A stretch of 64,000 bases of DNA from Actibacterium sp. (GTDB taxonomy: Bacteria > Pseudomonadota > Alphaproteobacteria > Rhodobacterales > Rhodobacteraceae): assembly GCA_016278325.1 (NCBI GenBank), contig JADQCB010000004.1, forward strand, positions 78,400-142,399, read 5' to 3'. The position numbers and the translations under genes were made by a program. Numbering within the stretch: the first letter of the stretch is position 1; each line of letters opens with the position of its first letter. Shown piece by piece: positions 37,226-46,625 of the stretch. The notes beneath the pieces were generated by a model. The model made no database searches, had not been told where the DNA came from, and saw only the letters and a program-made list of their open reading frames with translations.

Positions 37226-37684
37226 ATGGATATGAAAACGCGCATCGCTTCCGCGCTGAAGGACGCGATGAAAAACAAGGAAGCCGAGCGGCTTTCGACC
37301 CTGCGCCTGATCAACGCCGCCATCAAGGACATGGATATCGCCCGGCGCGGCGAGGACGAGGACCGCGGCGTCGAGGATGCCGACGTTCTGAATATCCTCG
37401 ATCGCATGGTCAAGCAGCGCAAGGAAAGCGCCCGTGTCTATGACGAAGGCGGGCGGCTGGACCTGGCCGAGCGCGAGCGCGCGGAAATCGCGGTGATCGA
37501 GGAATTCCTGCCCAGGCCCATGGCCGAGGCCGAGGTCGACGCGGCCGTGGACCAGGCGATTGCCCAGGTCGGTGCCAGCGGCATCCGCGACATGGGCAAG
37601 GTCATGGGCGCGCTGAAGCGGAAATATGCCGGGCGGATGGATTTCGGGACGGTCGGCCCGATGGTCAAGGACCGGCTGGCCTGA
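37226..37684 (+). CDS. GatB/YqeY domain protein
   Basis: 152 residues, all helical, with the YqeY pattern: RIASALKDAMKNKEAERLST at the start, VEDADVLNILDRMVKQRKES in the middle, and MGKVMGALKRKYAGRMDFG near the end, which resembles the tRNA-binding tail of GatB. Free-standing YqeY proteins are widespread; a link to amidotransferase or tRNA is suspected but unproven. Divergent from carA. ATGs at 37226 and 37232 are both possible starts. Confidence 0.88.
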   Translation: MDMKTRIASALKDAMKNKEAERLSTLRLINAAIKDMDIARRGEDEDRGVEDADVLNILDRMVKQRKESARVYDEGGRLDLAERERAEIAVIEEFLPRPMAEAEVDAAVDQAIAQVGASGIRDMGKVMGALKRKYAGRMDFGTVGPMVKDRLA

Positions 37685-37804
37685 GCGGGACGGGCGGCCC
37701 CGCCGCCGCCCGACAGGCCGCCCGGAAATGCCGATCTCGAAGATCGGCCGTGCGTCCCGCTCCAGCCGGGCCGGGACGCGCCGCCCACGTCGCGCCGCGC
37801 CGTG

Positions 37805-38596
37805 TCAGAGGCCAAGCGTCGTGCGAAACACGTCCAGGGCCGCCTCGGACAGGGTGCGGCCACCCGTTGCCCCCTCCAGCGCCTCTTCTTCCTCGGTTTT
37901 TGCCTGTTGGTATTCTTCGCCTTGTGCGTTGGAGGCGTCCTTCAGGCGTGCAAGCTCGGTCTCGTAATCTTCGGCCGTCTCGAGCTGTGCTTCGAGCGCG
38001 TCGATATCGACCTTCTGTGCTTCAAGCGCGGCAAGATTGCTGTCATAGTCCGGGGCCGTCGGGTCCAGCGCGGCGATCTCTTCCTCGATCCGCGAATTCA
38101 CGGTCGTGGCCGCGTCGATCTGTTCGTTCAGTTCCGCGACGCCGGGCCCGTCATAGCTGCCCTTGAAATCCATATAGGCGGTATAGGCCTCTTGCCATTC
38201 GCTATATTCGGATTTCGTGGTTTCCGCAGCCTCCTTGTATGTCGCAATACGGCCGACCTGACTTCCCGGCGCGGCATTCGCCATGGCCGTCGGGCTGGCA
38301 TGCATGGCGTTAAGCCCTTTCAGTTCGCTGGCAATCGCGCCCTTGCCGCGTGACCCGTGATCGCCGGATGCTGCCTTGTCGGGTCCACCAGACCGGGCCG
38401 AGGCAGAGCGTTCCGCGCCGCGCGATCCGGCATTTCCGCCGTTGCCCCGGTCGCCGGAATTGCCTGCATTTCCATGGTTTGCATGATCGTTCCTGGCAAG
38501 GGCCGGGGTGGCCGTGACCAGTCCGGCCCCGATCGCTACGGGCGAAAGGGCGAGGGCGGAAAACGCGAGTGCCGCCAGTTTCCTGGTGATCTGCAT
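37805..38596 (-). CDS. Secreted coiled-coil protein of unknown function
   Basis: 263 residues. A Sec signal peptide ends at about residue 35 (VTATPALA|RN). The next 50 residues are disordered and rich in G, N, S, R (GNAGNSGDRGNGGNAGSRG). Residues about 150-245 are acidic helix and coiled coil (ALEAQKVDIDALEAQLETAE; EYQQAKTEEEEALEGATGG). No enzymatic motif seen. It is 135 nt downstream of the DUF2244 gene on the same strand and may have its own promoter in that gap. I do not recognise the family; similar proteins occur in Paracoccaceae as hypotheticals. Confidence 0.72.
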   Translation of the reverse strand: MQITRKLAALAFSALALSPVAIGAGLVTATPALARNDHANHGNAGNSGDRGNGGNAGSRGAERSASARSGGPDKAASGDHGSRGKGAIASELKGLNAMHASPTAMANAAPGSQVGRIATYKEAAETTKSEYSEWQEAYTAYMDFKGSYDGPGVAELNEQIDAATTVNSRIEEEIAALDPTAPDYDSNLAALEAQKVDIDALEAQLETAEDYETELARLKDASNAQGEEYQQAKTEEEEALEGATGGRTLSEAALDVFRTTLGL

Positions 38597-38731
38597 GATG
38601 AAGTTTCCTTTGCGTCAGGCGGGCACAGGTTCGGGTTTCCCGCATTCCGATTGTCAGATTGGCGATCTCATTCTATGGGGCGGGATCGTGATCGCAATAT
38701 GGCAGCCGCATGGCAGTCCTGTGTCGGCGGA

Positions 38732-39280
38732 TCAATGCGCACTCGCCTCGGCCGCCCGGACCAGGGACTGCTGCAGTTCGTGATGCAAGGCCGCCCGTTC
38801 CTGCGGCGTCAGGAAGGCGCCGATCTCGACCTCGCGGTCGCCGCCCCGGAGGGTCAGGTAGTTTTCCACCGGCCCGCCGCCGGGATGGATCTCGACGCGG
38901 ACCCAATAGGGATTCGCCACCCAGTGGCGTGCGGGGCCGCGCGGTTCATGGCGCGTCAGTTCGATCCTGTCGGGCCAGATCCTGAGCTCTTCAAGCACGC
39001 TGCCGTCGCGATAGGAGCGTTCGAGCAAATTCCAGGTCAGTGCGATGGCCCCCAGCACGAAGGGCAGCACCCCCCACAGGACCGGTGAGCCGAGCACCGC
39101 CAGCAGCGGCATCAGGACCAGCGCGCAGGTGATCCCGATGAAGATGACGAATCCGCGCCGCGGCAAGGAGCGATAGGGCCACAGGTGCAGGACGGCCAGC
39201 GGCGGCGCCCCTTGCGCAAAGGAAGAGGCCCCGGAAATTTCCGGGGCCTCCTGCCGTGATTTCTGCCATTCGTGGGGCAT
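38732..39280 (-). CDS. DUF2244 family membrane protein downstream of ctaD
   Basis: 182 residues. Two adjacent helices (about 43-85, FVIFIGITCALVLMPLLAVL and GVLPFVLGAIALTWNLLE) are followed by a basic region SYRDGSVLEELRIWPDRIEL and a C-terminal domain, all typical of DUF2244. The ATG directly abuts the ctaD stop (no gap), so it is read from the ctaD transcript. Oddly, codons 11-19 form half of a perfect 26-bp palindrome that looks like a terminator for ctaD. Relatives also begin P-x-E-W, which supports this start. Function unknown; linked with cytochrome oxidase. Confidence 0.85.
   Translation of the reverse strand: MPHEWQKSRQEAPEISGASSFAQGAPPLAVLHLWPYRSLPRRGFVIFIGITCALVLMPLLAVLGSPVLWGVLPFVLGAIALTWNLLERSYRDGSVLEELRIWPDRIELTRHEPRGPARHWVANPYWVRVEIHPGGGPVENYLTLRGGDREVEIGAFLTPQERAALHHELQQSLVRAAEASAH
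39225..39250 (-). terminator. 26-bp perfect palindrome behind ctaD, inside the DUF2244 coding region
   Basis: GAGGCCCCGGAAA at 39225-39237 is the exact reverse complement of 39238-39250. The hairpin starts 30 nt after the ctaD stop on the reverse strand and is followed by a short TTCC. It should reduce or pause transcription into DUF2244 and the genes after it. Confidence 0.65.
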
Positions 39281-40954
39281 CTAGTGGGCGTGGCCCTTGT
39301 CCCAGTCCTCGCGCTTGGGCAGCGTTTCGAACGTGTGCTCCGGCGGCGGCGAACTGACCGTCCATTCCAGCGTATCGGCCCACTCGTTCCAATAGTTGTT
39401 CTCGGTCACGCGCTTTCCGTAGAACAGCGTGTAGAACACCACGCCGATGAAGAACACGAAGGATGCGAAGGACAGGAAGGCGCCGAGACTGGAGATCTGG
39501 TTCCAGTAGGCGAAGGCCTCTGGATAGTCGATGTAACGGCGCGGCATGCCCTGGCGGCCCAGGAAGTGCTGGGGGAAGAAGGTCATGTTGGCGCCGATGA
39601 ACATCATCCAGAAATGCAGCTTGCCGGCCCATTCCGGATATTGCCGCCCCGACATCTTGCCGATGTAGAAATAGATCCCGGCAAAGATCGCGAAGGCCGC
39701 CCCGATGCTCATCACATAGTGGAAATGCGCCACGACATAATAGGTGTCGTGATAGGCGCGGTCGATCGCCGCCTGGCTGAGCACAATGCCGGTGACGCCG
39801 CCGACCGTGAACAGGAACAGGAAACCGAAGGCCCAGAGCATCGGTGTCTTGAACTCGACCGAGCCGCCCCACATCGTCGCGATCCAGCTGAAGATCTTGA
39901 TGCCGGTGGGCACCGCGATCACCATCGTCGCCAGCATGAAATAGGATTGCTGGGTCAGGCTCATGCCCACGGTATACATGTGGTGTGCCCAGACCACGAA
40001 GCCCAGCATGCCGATGGCCACCATCGCATAGACCATCGGCAGGTAGCCGAAGATCGGCTTCTTCGAGAAGGTCGAGACGACATGGCTGATGATGCCGAAG
40101 CCGGGCACGATCACGATATACACTTCCGGGTGGCCGAAGAACCACAGGATATGCTGGTAAAGAACCGGATCGCCGCCGCCGGCCGGGTCGAAGAAGGTGG
40201 TGCCGAAATTCCGGTCGGTCAGCAGCATGGTGATGGCGCCGGCCAGAACCGGAAGCGACAGCAGGATCATCCATGCGGTCACGAAGATCGACCAGCTGAA
40301 CAGCGGCACCTTGTGCAGGGTCATGCCCGGGGCCCGCATGTTCAGGAAGGTGGTGATCATGTTGATCGCGCCCAGGATCGACGACGCGCCCGAGACGTGC
40401 ACGGCAAAGATCGCCAGGTCGGTGGAATAGCCGGCCTCGTTGGTCGAGAGCGGCGGGTAAAGCACCCAGCCGATGCCCGAGCCGTTCTGGCCTGCCCCGC
40501 CCGGGCTGAACACCGACAGGATCGCCAGCGTGGTGCCCACCACATACATCCAGTAGCTGAGGTTGTTGAGACGCGGGAACGCCATGTCCGGGGCGCCGAG
40601 TTGCAGCGGCATGAAATAGTTGCCGAAACCGCCGAACAGTGCCGGAATCACCACGAAGAACATCATCAGGATGCCATGCGCGGTGATCACCACGTTCCAA
40701 AGATGCCCGTTCGGGGTGCAGTTCTCGGTCGCCTGAGGCAGGAAATGCATCCCTTCGGCGCACATGTATTGCACGCCGGGATTCATCAGCTCCATCCGCA
40801 TGTAGACCGTGAAGGCCACCGAGATGAAGCCGACAAAGCCTGCCGTGAACAGATAGAGGATGCCGATGTCCTTGTGGTTGGTGGACATGAACCAGCGGGT
40901 AAAGAACCCCCGATCGTCGTGATCACCGTGGCCGTGAATGGCTGCGTCCGCCAT
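39281..40954 (-). CDS. ctaD: aa3-type cytochrome c oxidase subunit I
   Basis: 557 residues, twelve transmembrane helices. Heme and copper ligands are visible: histidine in [12 protein letters not shown], the CuB/His-Tyr region [15 protein letters not shown], the CuB pair in WAHHMYTVG and the heme a/a3 pair in [15 protein letters not shown]. The ATG at 40954 has AGGAGG 7 nt upstream and gives the expected N-terminus [16 protein letters not shown]; the frame extends 41 codons further upstream but this is non-coding leader. This is the low-affinity proton-pumping oxidase, complementing the cbb3 enzyme at the left end. An FNR box lies about 110 nt upstream. Confidence 0.97.
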   Translation of the reverse strand: MADAAIHGHGDHDDRGFFTRWFMSTNHKDIGILYLFTAGFVGFISVAFTVYMRMELMNPGVQYMCAEGMHFLPQATENCTPNGHLWNVVITAHGILMMFFVVIPALFGGFGNYFMPLQLGAPDMAFPRLNNLSYWMYVVGTTLAILSVFSPGGAGQNGSGIGWVLYPPLSTNEAGYSTDLAIFAVHVSGASSILGAINMITTFLNMRAPGMTLHKVPLFSWSIFVTAWMILLSLPVLAGAITMLLTDRNFGTTFFDPAGGGDPVLYQHILWFFGHPEVYIVIVPGFGIISHVVSTFSKKPIFGYLPMVYAMVAIGMLGFVVWAHHMYTVGMSLTQQSYFMLATMVIAVPTGIKIFSWIATMWGGSVEFKTPMLWAFGFLFLFTVGGVTGIVLSQAAIDRAYHDTYYVVAHFHYVMSIGAAFAIFAGIYFYIGKMSGRQYPEWAGKLHFWMMFIGANMTFFPQHFLGRQGMPRRYIDYPEAFAYWNQISSLGAFLSFASFVFFIGVVFYTLFYGKRVTENNYWNEWADTLEWTVSSPPPEHTFETLPKREDWDKGHAH

Positions 40955-41063
40955 TGGATGCCTCCTGCTGATGGTTTGAGGGGCGCGATCGAAACGATGC
41001 CTCACGCCCCGGCTCTTGATACGGGGTTTTAGAATGCCTCTGCCGAAGGAGCAATGTTCCTGT

Positions 41064-41077
41064 TTGATGCAGATCAA
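41064..41077. promoter_or_regulatory. FNR/FnrL-type box upstream of ctaD
   Basis: TTGATGCAGATCAA is a perfect TTGAT-N4-ATCAA match, 110 nt before the ctaD ATG on the reverse strand. Without a mapped start site the sign of control is open: repression under low oxygen would fit an aerobic oxidase. The rest of the 41078-41291 gap shows no gene. Confidence 0.75.
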
Positions 41078-41291
41078 GAAAAAATGTCGCGCCCCGCTTG
41101 CAATGCCACAAAGACGATTTTCCGGCAGGCGGGCCCGGGCGGATCTGTGGGCGGCATCCTGTCATTCCCGGCCGGTTGCAGCGGCGCGATGACGGGGTAG
41201 GGGGCCGGGATGTGCGCCGCGCCTGTTCGCCCTGCCGGCGATATGGCACGATGTCGCCATTTCCCGGGTTTCACATCACCGAGTCTTGCCA

Positions 41292-41804
41292 ATGCCCCTT
41301 CGCCTGATTCTGGTTCGCCACGCAAAATCCAGCTGGGACGACCCGGCGCAGGATGATCATGACCGCCCGCTTGCCGGGCGCGGGCGCAAGGCTGCCGCCG
41401 CCTTGGGAAAATGGCTTGCCGCGACGGGGATGAAGCCCGCGCAGGTCGTGACATCCACGGCGCGGCGCACGCTGGAGACATGGCAGATCATGGCGCCCGG
41501 CCTGGGCGACGGAATCGTGCCGCGGCCTGCCCCGGCCCTCTATCATGCCGGGCCGGAGCAGATGCTTGCCGTTTTGCACGATTGCACCGACAGCCCGCTT
41601 CTGATGCTGGGGCACAACCCCGGAATCGCGGCTTTCGCGCGGCGCCTTCTGGCCGATGCGCCAAGCCACCCGCGGTTTTTGGACTATCCGACCGGGGCCA
41701 CGCTGGTGGCAGAGTTCGATGCCGATGACTGGGCCGGGGTGGCATTCGGCACCGGCCGCGTTCTGGCCTTCACCACGCCGGCGGATCTGGGCGTCGGAAA
41801 ATGA
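41292..41804 (+). CDS. SixA-like histidine phosphatase
   Basis: 170 residues of the histidine phosphatase superfamily. The phosphate-accepting H10 lies in LILVRHAKSSW (VRHAKS is typical of the SixA group), and the second histidine in LMLGHNPGIAAF. SixA removes phosphate from phosphohistidine proteins, in E. coli the nitrogen phosphotransferase NPr; here the target is unknown. The ATG at 41292 is preferred over the TTG two codons earlier. It stands alone, divergent from ctaD and convergent with aapP. Confidence 0.86.
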   Translation: MPLRLILVRHAKSSWDDPAQDDHDRPLAGRGRKAAAALGKWLAATGMKPAQVVTSTARRTLETWQIMAPGLGDGIVPRPAPALYHAGPEQMLAVLHDCTDSPLLMLGHNPGIAAFARRLLADAPSHPRFLDYPTGATLVAEFDADDWAGVAFGTGRVLAFTTPADLGVGK

Positions 41805-41807
41805 AGA

Positions 41808-41827
41808 CCCCGGCGCGACGGCCGGGG
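41808..41827. terminator. Hairpin between convergent SixA-like and aapP genes
   Basis: CCCCGGC (41808-41814) pairs with GCCGGGG (41821-41827) around GCGACG, 3 nt after the SixA stop. Likely bidirectional; no T tract. Confidence 0.55.
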
Positions 41828-41864
41828 CCTGGTGCGGTCGCGTTCGGCGGCCTTGCGGCCGCGG

Positions 41865-42656
41865 TCAGTGCCCGAGGATCTGGCTGAGAAACAGCTTGGT
41901 GCGTTCGTTCTGTGGATTGTTGAAGAACTCTTCGGGTTCGTTCTGTTCGACGATCTGGCCCTGATCCATGAAGATCACCCGGTTGGCGACCTGCCGGGCA
42001 AAGCCCATCTCGTGCGTGACGCAGATCATGGTCATCCCTTCCTCGGCCAGCTCGATCATCGTGTCGAGAACCTCCTTGATCATCTCCGGGTCCAGCGCCG
42101 AGGTCGGCTCGTCGAACAGCATGATCCGCGGCATCATGCAAAGGCTGCGGGCGATCGCGACGCGCTGTTGCTGGCCGCCGGAAAGCTGGCCGGGATATTT
42201 GTTTGCCTGTTCCGGGATCTTCACCTTTTCCAGGAAATGCATCGCGGTTTCCTCGGCTTCGCGCTTGGGAACCTTGCGGACCCAAAGCGGTGCCAGCGTG
42301 CAGTTTTCCAGTATCGTCAGATGCGGGAACAGGTTGAAATGCTGGAACACCATCCCGACCTCGCGGCGGATCTTGTCGATGTTCTTCAGGTCGTTCGTCA
42401 ATTCGATTCCGTCGACGACGATCTTGCCGGCCTGATGTTCCTCCAGCCGATTGATGCAGCGGATCAGCGTCGATTTGCCCGATCCGGACGGGCCCGCAAT
42501 GACGATCCGTTCGCCCCGGTTCACGGTCAGGTTGATGTCGCGCAAAACGTGGAACGTGCCGAACCACTTGTTCATGTCGGTGATCTGGATGGCGATCTCG
42601 TCGAGCACCGACATCTTGCTGCGGTCGATTTCGCGATCGGTTGCAAGTTCAGACAT
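41865..42656 (-). CDS. aapP: General L-amino-acid ABC transporter ATPase
   Basis: 263 residues. Walker [11 protein letters not shown]-loop, signature LSGGQQQR, Walker [12 protein letters not shown] and the H-loop VTHEMGFAR are all present and match the polar amino-acid (GlnQ/AapP/BztD) group. It powers uptake by AapQM. Fourth and last gene of aapJQMP, 13 nt after aapM. In Rhodobacter the equivalent bztABCD system takes up glutamate, glutamine, aspartate and asparagine. Confidence 0.94.
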   Translation of the reverse strand: MSELATDREIDRSKMSVLDEIAIQITDMNKWFGTFHVLRDINLTVNRGERIVIAGPSGSGKSTLIRCINRLEEHQAGKIVVDGIELTNDLKNIDKIRREVGMVFQHFNLFPHLTILENCTLAPLWVRKVPKREAEETAMHFLEKVKIPEQANKYPGQLSGGQQQRVAIARSLCMMPRIMLFDEPTSALDPEMIKEVLDTMIELAEEGMTMICVTHEMGFARQVANRVIFMDQGQIVEQNEPEEFFNNPQNERTKLFLSQILGH

Positions 42657-42669
42657 TTCGGTTACCCCC

Positions 42670-43989
42670 TCAGCGAGTTTCTGTCTGAAGCTTGCGCTCC
42701 AGATACATGGAATAGCGGGACATCGAGAAGCAGAAGACGAAGAACATCAGCGCGATGAAGCTGTAAAGCTCCCACACGATGCCGTTCCAGTCGGAATCGG
42801 CGCGGATCGCGTTGGACAGGCCCAGCGGGTCCAGCAGGCCGATGATCGACACCAGCGTGGTGTCCTTGAACAGGCCGATGAAGGTCGAGACGATGCCCGG
42901 AATCGAGATCTTCAGCGCCTGCGGCATGATCACCAGCCGCTGCGCCCGCCAGTAATCCAGCCCAAGCGCGTCGGCCGCCTCGTACTGGCCCGCGGGCAGC
43001 GCGGCCAGCCCGCCACGGATCACCTCGGCCACATAGGCCGAGGCAAAGACCGTCGCCATGATGATCACCCGCAGGATGATGTCGAAATCGGTGCCCGGCG
43101 GCAGAAAGATGTTCAACAGCACCGAGGCGACGAAAAGCAGCGTGATCAGCGGGACGCCGCGGATGAATTCGATGAAGCCCACGCACAACGCCTTGACGAT
43201 CAGCAGATCCGACTTGCGCCCGAGCGCAAGGACGATCCCGATGGGCAGCGAAAAGCCGATCGCAACGACGCCGATGATGATCGACAGCATCATCCCCCCG
43301 AAATCGCGACTGACCACCGGGGTCAGTCCCAGCGGGATCGCGGATTGCACGAGCCCGGCCACGGGCATGGCCAGGAACAGCCACCAGATCAGCGCCACGG
43401 CCACCGCCAGCAGGGTCGAGGACAGGGTTCCCATGCGCGGGCCGGTGTATTTCAACACCGCATATGCAAGAGCAAATCCGGCCATGACCGCGACCGGCAC
43501 CCAGATCGATCCGCCCCACAGAAGCCAGGGCATCACGAAGGGATAGAGCGCGGTGACCACCAGGAATTTGCGCGGCGTGCGCTCGGAAAACAGGATTGGC
43601 GCCAGCGCCACCCCCAGCAGGATGAAGGCCAGGATCGGGCGCCAGTACATCTCGGACGGGTAGAAGCCGAACAACAGCTGGATCCAGCGGTCCCGTATGA
43701 CACCCCAGCAGGCTTTCGATGTGCCCTCGGCGAAGGTTGCCGCGATGATTTCACGGCATTCATCCAGCGATTGCGCCCCCCAGGTCGGCGAGAACAGCCA
43801 TGGCAGAATGACCGAAAGCAGGCCGTAGATCGCCAGAATCGACAGCAGCGTAAGCACCGTATTGAACCAGCCGGAGAACAGGTTGGCCCGGATCCAGCCG
43901 ATCATGCCGATCGCGGTGCCCGGCGGGGCCTGTTCGGGCAGGATCGTCTGGCGAACATAGGCAACAGAAGCTTTCTTTGGATCGCTCAT
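42670..43989 (-). CDS. aapM: General L-amino-acid ABC transporter permease AapM/BztC
   Basis: 439 residues, long for an amino-acid permease as is usual for AapM/BztC. The N-terminal half adds extra helices and a periplasmic stretch; the C-terminal half is the standard HisM-type permease with the EAA loop [21 protein letters not shown]. It forms the channel with AapQ. It starts one base after the aapQ stop. Confidence 0.93.
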   Translation of the reverse strand: MSDPKKASVAYVRQTILPEQAPPGTAIGMIGWIRANLFSGWFNTVLTLLSILAIYGLLSVILPWLFSPTWGAQSLDECREIIAATFAEGTSKACWGVIRDRWIQLLFGFYPSEMYWRPILAFILLGVALAPILFSERTPRKFLVVTALYPFVMPWLLWGGSIWVPVAVMAGFALAYAVLKYTGPRMGTLSSTLLAVAVALIWWLFLAMPVAGLVQSAIPLGLTPVVSRDFGGMMLSIIIGVVAIGFSLPIGIVLALGRKSDLLIVKALCVGFIEFIRGVPLITLLFVASVLLNIFLPPGTDFDIILRVIIMATVFASAYVAEVIRGGLAALPAGQYEAADALGLDYWRAQRLVIMPQALKISIPGIVSTFIGLFKDTTLVSIIGLLDPLGLSNAIRADSDWNGIVWELYSFIALMFFVFCFSMSRYSMYLERKLQTETR

Positions 43990-43990
43990 T

Positions 43991-45247
43991 TCACCGCTCC
44001 ACCAATTTCACGCGGTTGTTGTACCAGTTCATCACCGCCGAGATGCTCAGGCTGATCGCCAGATAGATCAGCATGCCCAGAAGCAGCGTTTCAAGCGCCC
44101 GCCCGGTCTGGTTCAGGGTGATGCCCATCAACGTGCCGGTGATATCCATGTAGCCCACGGCGATCGCCAGCGACGAGTTCTTCGTGAGGTTCAGGTATTG
44201 CGAGATCAGCGGCGGAACGATCACGCGCAGCGCCTGCGGCAGGATGACAAGGCTCATCACCCGGTTGGGCCGCAGCCCCAGCGCCGAAGCCGCCTCGGTC
44301 TGGCCGTGGCTGACGGCCAGGATGCCCGCCCGCACGATTTCCGCGACGAAGGCAGAGGTGTAGATCGACAGGGCCAGCCACAGCGCGATCAGCGAATTGC
44401 GCATGTAGATGCCACCCTGGAAGTTGAACCCCTGCAGCGCCGGATAACCGAAGTGGAACCCCAGCGCGACCAGCACGATCAGGACCGGAAGCACAATCAG
44501 ACCCAGGGCGAAATGCCAGGTTGTCGGACGCACACCGGTGGCGTTCTGGATCCGGTCGGCGCGCTGGCGGACCTTGCGCGCGGCCCAGATGCCGGCAAAA
44601 AGTGCCGCCAGGATGACGATCAGGTCGATGCTGATCTGGAACAGGCCGAAGACCGACAGATCCCCCAACCCGCGCGTGAAAAGCGGCTCGGGCACATAGA
44701 CCCCGCGATTGGTGATGGCCACGCTGTTGAACACCGCCATCGTCGCCTCGGGGTCGTCGCCGCGAAACGCGCTCGGGGGCGGAAAGGTCTCGATCAGGAT
44801 CGCCATCGTGAAAACGATCCACAGCAGGACCGGCACGTTGCGGAAGGTTTCGACATAGACCGTCATCAACCGCCCCACGAGCCAGTTTTTCGACAGGCGA
44901 AGAATGCCGATCAGAACGCCGAGGATCGTGGCCGTGGCGCAGCCCATGACCGCCACGAGCAGCGTGTTCAGCAACCCGATGAACGCCGCCCGCAGGTGGC
45001 TGTCCTGGTTCTGGTATTCGATCAGGGTCTGGTTGATGTCATAGCCCGCGGGTTCCATCAGAAAGCCGAAACTCGGGCGCATTCCCAGGTCTGCCAGGTT
45101 CTGGGCGGTGTTGTTGATGATCCAGCCAAGCAGCGTCAAGAACCCGATCAGGGCGACGATCTGGATCGTCATGCCCCGATACCGGGTATCGTAGATAAGC
45201 ATACTTGGCCGGAACGACTCCTTCGACGGGTCGGTATGGCTGGCCAT
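43991..45247 (-). CDS. aapQ: General L-amino-acid ABC transporter permease AapQ/BztB
   Basis: 418 residues with the same extended plan as its partner. The C-terminal permease domain carries the EAA loop EAASALGLRPNRVMSLVILPQ. The N-terminal RYRGMTIQIVALIGFLTLLG is a first helix common to AapQ. Second gene of aapJQMP; separated from aapJ by 132 nt that hold a hairpin, a usual way to make the binding protein in excess. Confidence 0.94.
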   Translation of the reverse strand: MASHTDPSKESFRPSMLIYDTRYRGMTIQIVALIGFLTLLGWIINNTAQNLADLGMRPSFGFLMEPAGYDINQTLIEYQNQDSHLRAAFIGLLNTLLVAVMGCATATILGVLIGILRLSKNWLVGRLMTVYVETFRNVPVLLWIVFTMAILIETFPPPSAFRGDDPEATMAVFNSVAITNRGVYVPEPLFTRGLGDLSVFGLFQISIDLIVILAALFAGIWAARKVRQRADRIQNATGVRPTTWHFALGLIVLPVLIVLVALGFHFGYPALQGFNFQGGIYMRNSLIALWLALSIYTSAFVAEIVRAGILAVSHGQTEAASALGLRPNRVMSLVILPQALRVIVPPLISQYLNLTKNSSLAIAVGYMDITGTLMGITLNQTGRALETLLLGMLIYLAISLSISAVMNWYNNRVKLVER

Positions 45248-45341
45248 TTTGGCGTTCCCTGTCTGCCTGGCGGATCCACGAATGGCGCGGTTCTTGCGCG
45301 CTCTGTGCCGCCGAGGTCATTTTTTTCGAGCCAGAAAAGCA

Positions 45342-45368
45342 GAAGGGCGCGGAAGATCCGCGCCCTTC
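45342..45368 (-). terminator. Attenuator/terminator between aapJ and aapQ
   Basis: A 12-bp perfect stem GAAGGGCGCGGA / TCCGCGCCCTTC (45342-45353 with 45357-45368) with a 3-nt loop begins 11 nt after the aapJ stop. Reading the reverse strand it is followed by CTGCTTTTCTGG, a modest T tract. Probably gives partial read-through to aapQMP. Confidence 0.75.
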
Positions 45369-45379
45369 CCGGTTACCGC

Positions 45380-46399
45380 TTACCGGAACGGCGGTGCATA
45401 GAGCAGGCCGCCTTCGGTCCATTGCGCGTTCAGACCGCGCGCCAGGCCGACCGGCGTGGATTCGCCGATGTGGCGGGCGAAGATCTCGCCATAATTGCCG
45501 CCGGCCGCAATCGCGCGAACCGCCCAATCCTTGTCGAGCCCCAGCATTTCGCCAAGGTTGCCCTCGGTGCCGAGCATGCGGTTGATCTCGGGGCTGTCGG
45601 TCGGTTCCGAAGCCAGCTCCTCGACATTGGCCGAGGTGATGCCGAATTCTTCTGCCGCGATCAGCGCGTTCAGCGTCCAGCGAACGATATCGCCCCACTG
45701 GTTGTCACCATGCCGCACGAGCGGGCCGAGCGGCTCTTTCGAGATGATCTCGGGCAGGATCACATGCGCCGAGGGATCCTCGAACGTGGCGCGCGTCGCG
45801 GCCAGCCCCGAGCTGTCGGTCGTGTAGACGTCGCAGGCGCGGGCAAGATACTGTTGCTGCGCCTCGGCGTTGGTCTCGATCGGAACCGGCTCATATTCCA
45901 TGTTGTTCTTGCGGAACCAGTCGGCCAGGTTCAGCTCGGTCGTGGTGCCGGTCTGGATGCAGACGGTGGCGCCGTTGAGCTCCTTGGCCGAGGTCACGCC
46001 CAGCTCCTTGGGAACCATGAAGCCCTGGCCATCGTAATAGTTGATGCCGGCGAATTCGAAGCCCAGGTCAACGTCGCGAGAGAAGGTCCAGGTGGTGTTC
46101 CGGGCCAGCATGTCGATCTCGCCCGAGGCAAGCGCGGTGAAGCGGGTCTTGCCGGTTGTCGGGACGAATTCGATTGCGTTCTCGTCGCCCAGAACGGCGG
46201 CGGCAACAGCGCGGCAGACGGCAACGTCAAAGCCTTCCCAACGGCCATTCGCATTCGGTGCGGCAAAGCCGACCAGGCCGGTCGTCACGCCGCAATTCAG
46301 CGTCCCGCGCGCTTTCACGTCGTCCAGAGTCGCCGCCGCCGACATGCCGGCCGCAAGGCCCGCCGCGGTCAGTGTGCCCAAAAATAGCGATTTTTTCAT
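45380..46399 (-). CDS. aapJ: General L-amino-acid ABC transporter binding protein
   Basis: 339 residues. A Sec signal peptide (MKKSLFLGTLTAAGLAAGMS) precedes TLDDVKARGTLNCGVTTGLV and FAAPNANGRWEGFDVAVCRA, the hallmark of AapJ/BztA binding proteins. It captures amino acids in the periplasm for AapQMP. GAGG lies 7 nt before the ATG; the longer open frame upstream is leader. The leader contains a 7-bp hairpin (46434-46450). First gene of its operon. Confidence 0.95.
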   Translation of the reverse strand: MKKSLFLGTLTAAGLAAGMSAAATLDDVKARGTLNCGVTTGLVGFAAPNANGRWEGFDVAVCRAVAAAVLGDENAIEFVPTTGKTRFTALASGEIDMLARNTTWTFSRDVDLGFEFAGINYYDGQGFMVPKELGVTSAKELNGATVCIQTGTTTELNLADWFRKNNMEYEPVPIETNAEAQQQYLARACDVYTTDSSGLAATRATFEDPSAHVILPEIISKEPLGPLVRHGDNQWGDIVRWTLNALIAAEEFGITSANVEELASEPTDSPEINRMLGTEGNLGEMLGLDKDWAVRAIAAGGNYGEIFARHIGESTPVGLARGLNAQWTEGGLLYAPPFR

Positions 46400-46433
46400 G
46401 TTTACCTCTTCCTGATGGTCCACCCTGTCGGGT

Positions 46434-46450
46434 GGTTTCGTTCCGAAACC
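46434..46450. other. Hairpin in the aapJ leader
   Basis: GGTTTCG (46434-46440) pairs with CGAAACC (46444-46450) around TTC and on the + strand is followed by TTTTT, a complete intrinsic terminator in the antisense direction. No + strand gene ends here. It may block incoming antisense transcription or act in the aapJ 5' leader. Otherwise the 226-nt gap 46400-46625 shows no gene. Confidence 0.45.
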
Positions 46451-46625
46451 TTTTTCAGGCCGGACTGAGTGTGCAAGAGCGATTGCCCAAGTCAGTGCAG
46501 CAACTTTGGGCGATTTCACACGAAAACGTCAAGGGCGGGGGTGCAAATTGCGACATGACCCCGTGTCAACGGCCCTTTTCGGGCATTCGGGTCAAAACTT
46601 TTGCACATCGCGGACGGCGTGCCGC

